Shown one piece after another: positions 31,866 through 40,454 of a stretch of DNA of 64,000 bases. Numbering within the stretch: position 1 is the first letter of the stretch; the number at the start of each line of letters is the position of its first letter. The stretch comes from Azospirillum sp. TSH58. Its GTDB lineage: Bacteria; Pseudomonadota; Alphaproteobacteria; Azospirillales; Azospirillaceae. The stretch covers positions 1,787,001 to 1,851,000 of the forward strand of contig NZ_CP022367.1 of assembly GCF_003119115.1 (NCBI RefSeq), given 5' to 3'. Both the position numbers and the translations under genes were made by a program. Under the pieces are notes generated by a model. That model ran no database searches and was not told the DNA's origin. It saw only the letters and a list, made by a program, of their open reading frames with translations.

Positions 31866-32795
31866 ATGACCGCCGCGCCCGAGGACCAGCGTCTGGACGC
31901 TCTGATCGTCGGTGGCGGCCCTGCCGGGCTGACCGCGGCGATCTATCTGGCGCGCTACCGCCGCCGCTTCCTGGTGGTGGATTCCGGGGCCAGCCGGGCC
32001 TCCTGGATTCCGCTGTCCCACAACCACGCGGGGTTTCCGGACGGGGTGACGGGCGACGAGCTGCTGTCCCGCATGCGCGCCCAGGCGGAGCGCTATGGCG
32101 CCCGGATCGTGCCGGGAACGGTGACGTCGGTGGAGCGGGGCGAGGATGGCTACCATGCGCGGACGGAGGACGGTCGGGTGTTCCGCGCCCGCACCGTGCT
32201 GGCCGCGACCGGCGTGATCGACCAGGAACCGCAGCTGCCCAATCTCTACCAGGCGGTGCAGCGGGGGTTGGTCCGCCATTGTCCGATCTGCGACGGGTTC
32301 GAGGTGACCGGCCACCGCATCGGCGTCATCGGCCACGGCACCGGAGCTTTGGGGGAGGCGCTGTTCCTGCGCACCTATTCCCGCGACATCACCGTCCTGA
32401 CGCTGGGCGAGCCGATGAATCTGGAGGAGGCGGAGGAGCGCCGCATGGCCGAAGCCGGCCTCCGCGCCGTCGAGGAGCCGGTGGTGGAAATCCACACCGA
32501 AGGCGGGCGGATCGCCGCCCTGACCACCGCGTCCGGCGAGCGCCTGACCTTCGACACGCTGTATTCCGCCCTGGGCTGCCACCCGCGCATCGAGACGGTG
32601 AAGGGGCTGGGCGTGCGCATCGGGCCGAGCGGGCGGCTGGTCGCGGACGGGCACCAGCAGACGGGGATTGAGGGGCTCTACGCTGCCGGCGACATCGTGG
32701 AGGGCTTGAACCAGATCTCGGTCGCCATGGGGCAGGCCGCGATTGCCGCCACCGCCATCCACCGCCGACTCCTGGCGGAGGACGGGGACCTCTGA
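31866..32795 (+). CDS. NAD(P)/FAD-dependent oxidoreductase, thioredoxin-reductase-like
   Basis: 309 residues. FAD-binding GGGPAGLTAAIYLAR at the N-terminus, then the redox-active pair C139-P-I-C142 followed by DGFE, then NAD(P)-binding GHGTGALGEALFL and the C-terminal FAD motif YAAGDIVEGLNQISVAMGQ. Length and order match low-molecular-weight thioredoxin reductases. The lack of a neighbouring thioredoxin and the divergent GHGTGA loop leave room for a related disulfide reductase. The ATG at 31866 is the first that begins the family. Confidence 0.85.
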   Translation: MTAAPEDQRLDALIVGGGPAGLTAAIYLARYRRRFLVVDSGASRASWIPLSHNHAGFPDGVTGDELLSRMRAQAERYGARIVPGTVTSVERGEDGYHARTEDGRVFRARTVLAATGVIDQEPQLPNLYQAVQRGLVRHCPICDGFEVTGHRIGVIGHGTGALGEALFLRTYSRDITVLTLGEPMNLEEAEERRMAEAGLRAVEEPVVEIHTEGGRIAALTTASGERLTFDTLYSALGCHPRIETVKGLGVRIGPSGRLVADGHQQTGIEGLYAAGDIVEGLNQISVAMGQAAIAATAIHRRLLAEDGDL

Positions 32796-32837
32796 GGGGT
32801 GATGCGTCCCCGTCCGGCGGCCGGCACCGCCGGGCAA

Positions 32838-32945
32838 AATGTCGCATTTGACATTAATGAGTGGTAATACCAAACCAATGGCTTGCGCTATGCTCTTGGT
32901 TTGGTGGGTGTTCCAGGAAAGGCATAAAGGGTTATGCCTTTTGGG
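32838..32945. ncRNA. Candidate structured RNA or regulatory leader with consecutive perfect hairpins
   Basis: Inside a 324-base gene-free stretch of unusually low GC. A 6-base dyad AATGTC/GACATT (32838-32855); a perfect 10-base stem ACCAAACCAA/TTGGTTTGGT (32869-32878 with 32896-32905, 17-base loop); and a perfect 10-base stem AAAGGCATAA/TTATGCCTTT (32918-32927 with 32932-32941, 4-base loop) ending in T's. The last looks like an intrinsic terminator on either strand. It could be a small RNA, or simply the terminator of the oxidoreductase gene plus an operator. No Rfam family recognised. Confidence 0.4.
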
Positions 32946-33119
32946 CTCGGCCGGACGTTTACACCTGATTAAGAATTTGGGCCTTAGGACTCTCGCCATT
33001 GCGAAAGGCGGTCCGTGCGGCGGGGTGTGGCCCGGTGCACAGCGGGACGAGCGAAACGGCGGCATGATGACGCCATCGATCAAACCGGCCAGCCTGCCAG
33101 AACGAACGGAACCTGCTTC

Positions 33120-33311
33120 ATGGCCCAATCCGTGACCCGTGCGCTTCAAGCCATCAAACGCCACAACGCCAAGCCGGAGCAGATCGACCACGCCATCCTC
33201 AGCGCCATCAACGTGACGCTGTGCATGCAGTCCGGCGGCAACGACCGGGTCGCGGAAGGCTTCAACCAGGACATCGCGCTGAGCGGACGGGCCTTCGGCG
33301 TCCGGAGCTGA
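33120..33311 (+). CDS. Small hypothetical protein
   Basis: 63 residues, soluble, helical N-terminal half (RALQAIKRHNAKPEQIDHAILSAI). Base and codon use match real genes. The ATG at 33120 is preceded by ACGGAACC, a weak ribosome site. No family recognised. It follows the hairpin-rich region by about 175 bases. Confidence 0.5.
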   Translation: MAQSVTRALQAIKRHNAKPEQIDHAILSAINVTLCMQSGGNDRVAEGFNQDIALSGRAFGVRS

Positions 33312-33545
33312 CCTGGATCCGGTTTCCACAATGCGCCGGACCTGCTTCCGACACGCCCACAATCAGTTCGACCCTGTTCAGGTTTTCGCCCTGCGCGCCG
33401 ACGCCTGATACCAAATTCCGAGGAGGTGGCCTCATCGGAACCTGGCATCAGACCTCCCCAGCATCAGATTTCCCCATGTCGCCGTCGATTTAGGGGCACG
33501 CCGGTGAAGAGGCGGGGCGCCGTTGAAGCCCTTTGCCGGTGGCGG

Positions 33546-34778
33546 TTACGGCGCGGATGGCCGCTGCCGCGGGTTCGCGAGGAAGAAGCGCAGCATCTCC
33601 CGTGAGGCGTCCGGCCCGCGCGGGTCGGTGTAGGAACCGGCCTGACTGCCTCCTGCCCAGGCGTGCCCTGCGCCTCGGATCGTCCACTGCTCGCACAGCA
33701 CATGACCGGAGGCATCGGTGTGGACGTGGCGGCTGTAGCCATGCCCGCCCGGCACCTGGCCCTGTTCCACCGCAGCCCGCGGTCCCGCCGCCCCCATCTT
33801 GGATTGCGCGGCGATGTCGTCGCCGTTGCGTGGGTGAACGGTGGTGTCGCGGTCGCCGTGAAAGACGATCGTCGGCACGGCGGGGCCGGATTGCGGTTCC
33901 ACCGGCCCGCCGCCCTGGCGCATGGCGACGAATGCGGAGGGAACGTCGGAGGCTGCGCCTCGGGGAAGGCCGGAATGCACCCCGACGGCGGCGTAGAGGT
34001 CGGGATACGCGGCCCCCATGATGGCCGCCGCCGCCCCGCCGGCCGAGAGGCCGGCGACGAAGACGCGGTCCGCGTCGACGGCGTGGTCGCGCATGACCTG
34101 CCGGGTGATTCCCGCGATCAGCGAGGGCTCTCCGTCGCCGCGCCGCTGGTCGGCCGGGTTGAACCAGTTCCAGCACTTCTGGGCGTTGGCCGAGGAAGGC
34201 TGCGCCGGGTAGATGACCAGACAGCCATGCTCCTCCGCCAAGAGGTTCATGCGGGTGCCGGCGGCGAAATCATCGGGCGACTGGGTGCAGCCGTGCAGCA
34301 TGACCACCAGGGGACGTGGCTGGCCGTCACGGTGGTTGGCGGGAACATAGAGCTTGTAGGAGCGCGTGCCGGCCTTGTTCGTGAAGGATCCCGTCGTGAA
34401 CGCGGCGCCGTCCGGCAGCGGGTCGGCGGCGGGACGGACGATGCCGTTCGCCCCGAAACCGACGCCTGCCGGCATGGCCCTGGTGGCAAGGCCGCGCAGG
34501 GTCTCGCCCAGGCCCGCCCGCGGTCCGGGATGGAAGCGGCCGGCAAACGCGCCGGCGGGCCTGGAGGCCGAGGTGTGGTGCGGCGGCGCCGGGTCCGGCG
34601 CGTCCGATGCGGCGTTCACCGTGACCGGCTCGACATCGATGATGGTCGGGGTGTCGCCGGGCGGCACCGGCGCGGCACCCCGCAACAGGCGTTGGATGTG
34701 AGCGGTCGCCCCGGTGAGGTCGCCGGCCTGGGTCAGGCGCAGCGCCTCGGCCATTCCGGCGGGGACACGGTTGTTCAT
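33546..34778 (-). CDS. PHB-depolymerase family esterase (LpqC/PhaZ type)
   Basis: 410 residues. The first about 110 residues are a low-complexity helical/proline-rich segment (AEALRLTQAGDLTGATAHIQ). The alpha/beta-hydrolase part starts at TRSYKLYVPANHRDGQPRPLVVMLHGC, with nucleophile elbow VAGLSAGGAAA, GDRDTTVHP and a late His in GAGHAW, giving a Ser-Asp-His triad. The family includes PHB depolymerases and feruloyl/acetyl-xylan esterases, so the substrate is open. The N-terminus lacks a signal peptide, which favours an intracellular substrate. A CopG regulator is 77 bases upstream. Confidence 0.85.
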   Translation of the reverse strand: MNNRVPAGMAEALRLTQAGDLTGATAHIQRLLRGAAPVPPGDTPTIIDVEPVTVNAASDAPDPAPPHHTSASRPAGAFAGRFHPGPRAGLGETLRGLATRAMPAGVGFGANGIVRPAADPLPDGAAFTTGSFTNKAGTRSYKLYVPANHRDGQPRPLVVMLHGCTQSPDDFAAGTRMNLLAEEHGCLVIYPAQPSSANAQKCWNWFNPADQRRGDGEPSLIAGITRQVMRDHAVDADRVFVAGLSAGGAAAAIMGAAYPDLYAAVGVHSGLPRGAASDVPSAFVAMRQGGGPVEPQSGPAVPTIVFHGDRDTTVHPRNGDDIAAQSKMGAAGPRAAVEQGQVPGGHGYSRHVHTDASGHVLCEQWTIRGAGHAWAGGSQAGSYTDPRGPDASREMLRFFLANPRQRPSAP

Positions 34779-34855
34779 GTCAGGAGCTTTCTGGGCTCGG
34801 ACAAGGCATGCGGAAAAGCCCGGTCCGTCGTCTTTCAGGAATGCGGCCCGCGCCC

Positions 34856-35275
34856 TTAGATCATGCGGTCCGCGAGAGCCGCCTTGACGGCGCTGCTGGC
34901 GTGCAGCGCCCCCAACACGGCGACCGACGCGATGGTGGCGCGGGCGAGTTCGGGGGTGACGTCCCGGGCAATGGTGGCCAGCCCGAGGACACGGATGTGG
35001 AGCATCCGTCCGGCCTCCCGCGCCGCTTCGAGGTCGTCGCGGGTGTAGTGGCGCAGGCCGAGATCGACGCTCTTGCGCGTCACGGCCTGCCGCAAGGCGT
35101 CTCCATGGCGGTCGATCTGGTTGCGGATGGCGGTGCGGATGAGGTCCGTGCGATTCGCATAGAAACCTTCCTGCACCAGGAGATCGATGTGACCGAGGTC
35201 GATGTAGCCGAGGTTGATCGTGATCTTTTCGCTGTCGCCGGACTTCGGCTTCGGTTCGAGTGCGTTGGTCGACAT
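34856..35275 (-). CDS. CopG/ribbon-helix-helix family transcriptional regulator
   Basis: 139 residues. The core EKITINLGYIDLGHIDLLVQEG followed by YANRTDLIRTAIRNQIDRH is a ribbon-helix-helix: a short beta strand, then two helices. The C-terminal part (about 75-139) is a helical extension. The ATG at 35275 follows AGAAGGAT. A palindrome 17 bases upstream suggests it represses itself and probably the esterase gene downstream in the same unit. Confidence 0.8.
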   Translation of the reverse strand: MSTNALEPKPKSGDSEKITINLGYIDLGHIDLLVQEGFYANRTDLIRTAIRNQIDRHGDALRQAVTRKSVDLGLRHYTRDDLEAAREAGRMLHIRVLGLATIARDVTPELARATIASVAVLGALHASSAVKAALADRMI

Positions 35276-35291
35276 CCCTGTGCCATCCTTC

Positions 35292-35311
35292 TACCATCCA
35301 GTGAGATGGTA
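35292..35311. promoter_or_regulatory. Perfect palindrome at the CopG regulator promoter
   Basis: TACCATC (35292-35298), six bases, GATGGTA (35305-35311). Ribbon-helix-helix dimers bind such short dyads. Its place just upstream of the regulator's ribosome site fits an autorepression operator. Confidence 0.55.
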
Positions 35312-35714
35312 AATGGGGGCGGCGGCGAACCGATCAAGGGGACATGACGTCCTGCGGAATGGCGCCGTGGGCAATGGCTTAGTGGGGACGAGGCCGTTCA
35401 AAGGCCGAATGGCCGGTCGGCCCGGCAACATCCATGGGGATGCCGGTGGGATGGCGCTCCGCTTGGGTACGGTTTTTCCGAACGCGCTGTGATGATTTGC
35501 GACGGTGAGGATGGCCGCCGCACCGCAATGCGGTCCTGTGCCACCCGTTCAGGCGGCGCAGGGTAGAGCCCGAGGCGCGTCCATCCGCGGCCATCGGCTC
35601 GCACCATTGGACGCCTTCGCGCACGACGAAGCGGAGCGTCTGGATCGCCTCCGCAGTCGGCATCGGTGGGCGCCCCGGGTGGACGCTCCGGACCGGAGTT
35701 TCCGTTTCCATGCC
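35312..35714. other. Intergenic region holding the transposase remnant
   Basis: Apart from the CopG operator just before it, the IS5-like fragment (35520-35665) and the cbpAM terminator just after it, this stretch has only shadow ORFs. Its third-position pattern is irregular, consistent with decayed DNA. Confidence 0.5.
35520..35665 (-). pseudogene. Remnant of an IS5-family transposase
   Basis: On the minus strand the reading frame gives AEAIQTLRFVVREGVQW followed by GRASGSTLRRLNGWHRT, a pattern known from the N-terminal region of IS5-like transposases (LRxVVREGxxW...SGSTLRRxLxxW). It then runs into unrelated Arg/His-rich sequence, and no DDE catalytic part follows. No inverted repeats were recognised at its edges. 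It is a decayed fragment in the gap between the CopG and cbpM genes. Confidence 0.5.
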
Positions 35715-35743
35715 AAAAAAAGCGCAGGAACCGCCCTGCGCTT
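35715..35743 (-). terminator. Intrinsic terminator of the cbpA-cbpM operon
   Basis: Read on the minus strand: stem AAGCGCAGG/CCTGCGCTT (nine pairs, 35720-35728 with 35735-35743), six-base loop, then a run of seven T's (35715-35721). It lies 49 bases beyond the cbpM stop. This is the clearest terminator in the window. Confidence 0.85.
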
Positions 35744-35791
35744 ACCTGATCACGCGCGCAGCCGTCCTCGGAGAGTTCTGGACGCCGGGCT

Positions 35792-36160
35792 TCAGTCGTC
35801 CTTCTCCCCCCGCTTCCGCAGCTCGTCCTGCAGGAGATAGCGGGCTTCCGGCGGCAGGTCGCCGATGGCTTCCGCCAGCACGCGCAGGCGCCGCCGCAGA
35901 CCGTAGACGGTGTCCAGCAGCGACAGCACGACCGGCATCGCCTCGTCGTCGAGCGCCAGATCCTCCCGCAGGTCGCAGATCAGCTCCAGCCTCGCCATGT
36001 CGGCCGCGCTGAAGACGAAACTGGTCCCCTCGTGCCGCGGCCTCAGCCAGTGCCGCTCCACCCACACCGTCAGTTGAGCGGAGGAGACGCGCCGGCAGGT
36101 GGCCAGAACCTCCTCGGTCCGCCACCCCGCGCCGTCCTGTTCCCATTGGTCGTGGCCCAT
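35792..36160 (-). CDS. cbpM: Chaperone modulator CbpM
   Basis: 122 residues of the MerR-like CbpM family: RTEEVLATCRRVSSAQLTVWVERHWLRP at the N-terminus, then VFSAADMARLELICDLREDLALDDEAMPVVLSLLDTVYGLRRRL. CbpM binds the J-domain of CbpA and inhibits it. The gene starts one base after the cbpA stop, so the two are co-translated. A strong terminator follows. Confidence 0.9.
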   Translation of the reverse strand: MGHDQWEQDGAGWRTEEVLATCRRVSSAQLTVWVERHWLRPRHEGTSFVFSAADMARLELICDLREDLALDDEAMPVVLSLLDTVYGLRRRLRVLAEAIGDLPPEARYLLQDELRKRGEKDD

Positions 36161-36161
36161 C

Positions 36162-37070
36162 TCACGCGGCCTCCATGTCCCGCCTCGGGTTGTGGTCGGG
36201 CTTCCAATCCCGGACGAACGCCTCCAGTGCCGGGTCGGGCGCGTCGGGCAGGGCGATGCGCAGGGTCACATACTGATCGCCGCGCGCCCCGTTCGCTCCG
36301 GGAAGGCCCTTGCCCTTCAACCGCAGCCGCGTCCCGTTGTTCGCTCCCTTCGGAACGGTCAGCATCACCGGCCCGTCGATGGTCGGGACGCGCACCTTGC
36401 CGCCCAGCACCGCCTCGCCCAGGGTCACCGGCAGGTCGAGCTGGATGTCGTTGCCGTCGCGGCGGAACCAGGGATGGGGGGTGACCTTGACCGTCACCAG
36501 CGCGTCGCCGGGCGGACCGCCGTTGCTGCCGGGCAGGCCCTGGCCCTTCAGACGGATGGTGCCGCCATCCTCCAGCCCGGCGGGCAGGTCGATGTCCAGC
36601 GTCTTCCCGTCCGGCATGGTGACGCGGCGCTTGCCGCCCTTGGCCGCCGCCAGGAAGTCGACCGTCAGCGCCATGCTGAGGTTGCCGCCCTTCATCGGCA
36701 TGGCGCCGCCGCGGGCGAAGCCGCGCCCGCCGAACAGGTCGGAGAAGATGTGTTCCAGATCGTCCGACGCGAAGCCCTCGGCGTGGGCGTAACGGGCGCC
36801 CGCCGGGCCTTCCGCGAAGTCGCGGTAATACTGGCGCTGCGGCTGTTCCTGGCCGGAAGCGTCGATCTCCCCGCGGTCGAAGCGGGCGCGCTTGTCGTGA
36901 TCGGACAGCAGGCTGTAGGCGGCGCTGATGTCCTTGAAGCGCTGCTCGGCTTCCGCCTTGCCGGGATTGAGGTCGGGGTGGTGCTTCTTGGCCAGCTTGC
37001 GGTAGGCCTTGCGGATCTCGTCGTCCGACGCGGAGGGTGAAACGCCCAGAATCTCGTAAGGATTGCTCAT
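36162..37070 (-). CDS. cbpA: DnaJ-type co-chaperone CbpA (curved DNA-binding protein)
   Basis: 302 residues. J-domain at 1-70 with the HPD motif (KKHHPDLNPG), a linker with Gly-rich FGGRGFARGG, then two C-terminal substrate-binding domains (VTMPDGKTLDIDLPAGLEDG, RVPTIDGPVMLTVPKG). The zinc-finger of DnaJ is absent, as in CbpA. It delivers substrates to DnaK and binds curved DNA. It forms a two-gene unit with cbpM. The minus-strand upstream region has CTTGAT (37155-37160) and CACATA (37131-37136), a weak heat-shock or housekeeping promoter candidate. Confidence 0.93.
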   Translation of the reverse strand: MSNPYEILGVSPSASDDEIRKAYRKLAKKHHPDLNPGKAEAEQRFKDISAAYSLLSDHDKRARFDRGEIDASGQEQPQRQYYRDFAEGPAGARYAHAEGFASDDLEHIFSDLFGGRGFARGGAMPMKGGNLSMALTVDFLAAAKGGKRRVTMPDGKTLDIDLPAGLEDGGTIRLKGQGLPGSNGGPPGDALVTVKVTPHPWFRRDGNDIQLDLPVTLGEAVLGGKVRVPTIDGPVMLTVPKGANNGTRLRLKGKGLPGANGARGDQYVTLRIALPDAPDPALEAFVRDWKPDHNPRRDMEAA

Positions 37071-37304
37071 GGCGATGACCGTAATTGGAAAACGGGGGTC
37101 AGCGGCAAAAGGGTGAGCACGTTCGACGTGTATGTGTTCAACGCGTCCCCGCAAATCAAGAGGGGTGCCCTTCCGGCTGGTGCACGCCGCCTGTGCTTGC
37201 GGCCGGGATGACGACGGGGCGGAGCGCGCCAATATCAGGCGGGCCGGACTTGCATCCGGTCGAGTGGTCCCGAAAAGGAGATGGTGAGGGAGGAAGCCCC
37301 CGTC

Positions 37305-38309
37305 ATGCCGCACATGCACCGGTCCTTCATGCCTACCGATCAGGCGGTCGCCGACCTGCGGCGCCGCCACAAGGTTTCGAACGTGCTGCAATCCCTCCTC
37401 CTGCTCGGCGGCATGGTGCTGCTGCTGGCGCTGTGCGGGATGATCCTGGCGGGGGTGGAGGGGGTGCTGTGGGCGCTGCTCGGCGGAGCCGTCAGCCTGC
37501 TGTTCAGCCCGCGCCTGTCGCCGCGCATGGTGCTCGGCATGTTCGGCGCTCGCCGCCTGACCTATGCGGAGGCCCCGGTCCTGTTCGACGCGCTGGCCGC
37601 CATCGCCCGCCGGGCGGAACTGCCAGCGGTTCCGGAGCTGTGGTACGTCGCCAGCCCGGCGCTGAACGCCTTCGCGGTGGGCAGCCGCCGCCAGTCGGCC
37701 ATCGCGGTCACCGACGGGCTGCTCCGCGCGCTCAGCCTGCGCGAACTGGCCGGCGTGCTGGCCCACGAGGTCAGCCATGTGCGCAACAACGACCTGACCG
37801 TGATGGGGCTGGCCGACACGGTGACCAGCCTGACCCGGCTGATGTCGGTCTTCGGCATGGCCCTGCTGATTCTCAACCTGCCCCTGCTGATGATGCGGCA
37901 CGAGGCGGTTCCCTGGCTGCTGGTGCTGCTGCTTATCGCCGCACCCTGGATCGGCGTGCTTCTGCAACTCGCCCTGTCGCGCACGCGGGAATTCGACGCC
38001 GACCTCGACGCCGCCCATCTGACCGGCGACCCGGAGGGCGTGGCCTCGGCGCTCGCCCGGATCGAGCGGCTTCAGCATGGCCCGTGGGAGGGACTGCGCT
38101 TTCCCGGCCGCCGCCGTGCGCAGAACATACCATCCCTGCTGCGCACCCACCCGGACACGGAGGAGCGTGTGCGCCGCCTGATGGCGCTGCGCACCCCGCC
38201 GCCGGTCATGCCGGGGCTCGACGCCCGTTCCCTGCACGCCCCGCCGCACCTCGCCATGCCGGCGGCGTTGCGGCGCCCGCGCTACCGGATCGGCGGCTAC
38301 TGGTACTGA
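37305..38309 (+). CDS. M48 family membrane zinc metalloprotease (HtpX-like)
   Basis: 334 residues. Two N-terminal membrane helices (about 30-75), the zinc motif LAHEVSHVRNNDL (HExxH) in the middle, two more helices (about 180-235), then REFDADLDAA with the third zinc ligand Glu. This is the HtpX-like layout: a membrane protease that clears misfolded membrane proteins under heat or envelope stress. The ATG at 37305 follows GGGAGGA at a good distance. An upstream ATG at 37281 abuts AAAAGGAG too closely. Divergent from cbpA, so both could share stress control. Confidence 0.8.
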   Translation: MPHMHRSFMPTDQAVADLRRRHKVSNVLQSLLLLGGMVLLLALCGMILAGVEGVLWALLGGAVSLLFSPRLSPRMVLGMFGARRLTYAEAPVLFDALAAIARRAELPAVPELWYVASPALNAFAVGSRRQSAIAVTDGLLRALSLRELAGVLAHEVSHVRNNDLTVMGLADTVTSLTRLMSVFGMALLILNLPLLMMRHEAVPWLLVLLLIAAPWIGVLLQLALSRTREFDADLDAAHLTGDPEGVASALARIERLQHGPWEGLRFPGRRRAQNIPSLLRTHPDTEERVRRLMALRTPPPVMPGLDARSLHAPPHLAMPAALRRPRYRIGGYWY

Positions 38310-38465
38310 TGGTTACAGGGCCGGCGTCCGCCTCTCCTGGACTTGCGCTGCCCGGCTGGGTAGAACCGACGGGCGCGGTCGGGCAATTTCCCCAAAATCC
38401 AGGCATGTTCCGGGACAGGGAAGCGCCCGCAGCGGTCGGTTGGCTACAGAAGGCGGGTCCCCTCC

Positions 38466-40454
38466 ATGACCTTTCAAGGGCGTTTGATCCTCCTGATCTC
38501 CGGTCTGGTGACGCTGGCGGTGGCGCTGGTCACGGTGCTGCTGGCCTGGACGACCCACTCGGCGATCCAGTCGCGGGTGGAAGCGGACGGCCGCAGTGCG
38601 GCGACCCTGCTGGCCCGCAACGCCTCGCTGGCGCGCGAGGTCCCGCGCGACGTCGAGGCGCTGCTCGGCGACCGGTTGCTGTCGGAGGCGACGCTCGCCG
38701 CCCACCTCGTCGCGGTGATGGAGGCGGGCAAGGCGCCGGCCAAGGCGGTGACCGACCGGCTGAAGGCCGTCGCGGACGGTGGCGGACCGGACGAGATTTG
38801 GGTCACCGACAACCGGGGCCGCGCCTATCTGCACAACATTCCCGGCCCCGACATCACCTTCGGCCCCGACGCCCGGGCGCAGCCGCGCCAGGCGCCCTAT
38901 TACGGCCTGCTGAACCGCGCGCCGGAGAAGGTGGTGACCGACGCCGCCACCGAAGGCGGCAAGCTGATGAAGTTCGCCGGCGTGGCCGGCGTCGACAAGC
39001 CGCGCATCGTCCAGGTCGGCGCCGACGTGCGCCGGCTCGCCGACGTCGCCCGCAAGGCCGGGGTGGACGGCGTGATGGCCTCCCTGCTGGCCGGCGGCAC
39101 GGTGGAGGGGGCGTGGCTGCTGGAGCGCGACGGGCGTCTCGCCGCGCACGCCACCAGCCCCAGCGCCGGGCCGCTGTCGGAGCGGGCGGTGGAGGCGGCG
39201 AAGGCCGCCGCGGCGGCCGGCGAGACCGGCCTTCTGCGCGAGGGCGACCGCCTGACCGCCTTCGCCCCGGTGCCGGCGATGGCCGGGCAGGGGGCGGCCG
39301 GGCTGGGAGCCGGGATCGCGGTGGTCCGCCTGCCGGCCGAGGACCTGTCCTCGGTGGTCGGCCGCCATGTGAAGATCGGCGTGCTGGTCGGGCTGCTCGT
39401 CCTGGCGGCGGGCGTCTACGGCGCCGTCCGCTTCGCGCGCAGCCAGATGGCCCCGATCGAGCGGCTGGGCGAGGCCGTCGCCGCGGTGGAGGCCGGGCGC
39501 TTCAACCCCTTCACCCTGAACGAGGCGATGGAGCGCAACGACGAGATGGGCCGCCTCGCCCGCGTCTTCCGCAGCATGGCGCTGGAGGCGTCCTACCGCG
39601 AGGAGACGCTGGACGCCCAGCTTCTGATGCGCACGGCCGAGTTGGAGACCCGCACCGAGAAGCTGGCCGCCGCCGAACACCTGATCGAGGAGGAGCAGCG
39701 CGCCGCCCGCGACGTGCAGGCGAACCTGCTGCCGCAGCAGCTTCCCGCCGGGCGCGACAGCCAGTTCTTCGGCCTGCTGGTCCCCGGCCCGGCGGTCAGC
39801 GGCGACTTCTACGACGTGATCGAGGTGGACGAGCGCCAGTGCCTGCTGGTCGTGGCCGGCGTGTCCGGCTGGGGCGTGCCGGCGGCCTTCCTGATGCTGC
39901 TGGTGCGCGGCGCAATCCGCGAGGCGGCGGCCCGGCCCGGCATGACCCCCGCGGCCATCCTGGCGGCGGCGAACGACCGGCTGTGCGGGCAGAGCCCCTT
40001 CGACGGCTTCGCCACCGCCTTCGTCGCCCTCTACGACCGGGAGACCGGGACGCTCAGCCACTCCAGCGCCGGCAACCGTGCGCCCTGCCGCATCCGGGCG
40101 GACGGCAGCGTCCTGACCCTGGCCGACGCCGGCGGCCCGGCGCTGGGTGTGCGCAAGGGCATCCCCTACGGCGAGGCGGTGACCCGGCTGGAGCAGGAGG
40201 ACACGCTGTTCCTGTGCACCGAGGGCGTGCTGCGGGCGGTGAACGCCCAGCGCGAGCCCTTCGGGGAGGAGCGTCTGGCCGCCGTCCTGCACCAGGGCCG
40301 CGGCCTGTCGGCGCGCGACCGCTCCGAACTGCTGCTGCGCGCGGTGGAGGCCCATGTCGGGCCGGGCGGGCAGACCGGCGACATCGTGTGCCTGACCGTC
40401 CGGCGCCTGCTGCCCGCCGCCGAACTGGCGCCGGAGTCCGAAGCGGCGGTGTAA
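38466..40454 (+). CDS. Membrane PP2C/SpoIIE-type regulator with HAMP, possibly a degenerate phosphatase
   Basis: 662 residues. N-terminal helix (about 5-30), an extracytoplasmic sensor (about 35-290), second helix (about 300-320), HAMP (about 320-375), a coiled-coil (about 385-420) and a SpoIIE/PP2C domain. In the phosphatase, SGDFYD keeps Asp447 and Asp450. The expected Asp in the DVSGxG motif is Gly465 (AGVSGWG), and the Asp of TDG is Glu586 (CTEGV). Asp639 before IVCLTV remains. Two of four metal ligands are therefore changed. It would normally dephosphorylate an anti-sigma-factor antagonist (RsbU role), but activity is doubtful. Confidence 0.8.
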   Translation: MTFQGRLILLISGLVTLAVALVTVLLAWTTHSAIQSRVEADGRSAATLLARNASLAREVPRDVEALLGDRLLSEATLAAHLVAVMEAGKAPAKAVTDRLKAVADGGGPDEIWVTDNRGRAYLHNIPGPDITFGPDARAQPRQAPYYGLLNRAPEKVVTDAATEGGKLMKFAGVAGVDKPRIVQVGADVRRLADVARKAGVDGVMASLLAGGTVEGAWLLERDGRLAAHATSPSAGPLSERAVEAAKAAAAAGETGLLREGDRLTAFAPVPAMAGQGAAGLGAGIAVVRLPAEDLSSVVGRHVKIGVLVGLLVLAAGVYGAVRFARSQMAPIERLGEAVAAVEAGRFNPFTLNEAMERNDEMGRLARVFRSMALEASYREETLDAQLLMRTAELETRTEKLAAAEHLIEEEQRAARDVQANLLPQQLPAGRDSQFFGLLVPGPAVSGDFYDVIEVDERQCLLVVAGVSGWGVPAAFLMLLVRGAIREAAARPGMTPAAILAAANDRLCGQSPFDGFATAFVALYDRETGTLSHSSAGNRAPCRIRADGSVLTLADAGGPALGVRKGIPYGEAVTRLEQEDTLFLCTEGVLRAVNAQREPFGEERLAAVLHQGRGLSARDRSELLLRAVEAHVGPGGQTGDIVCLTVRRLLPAAELAPESEAAV

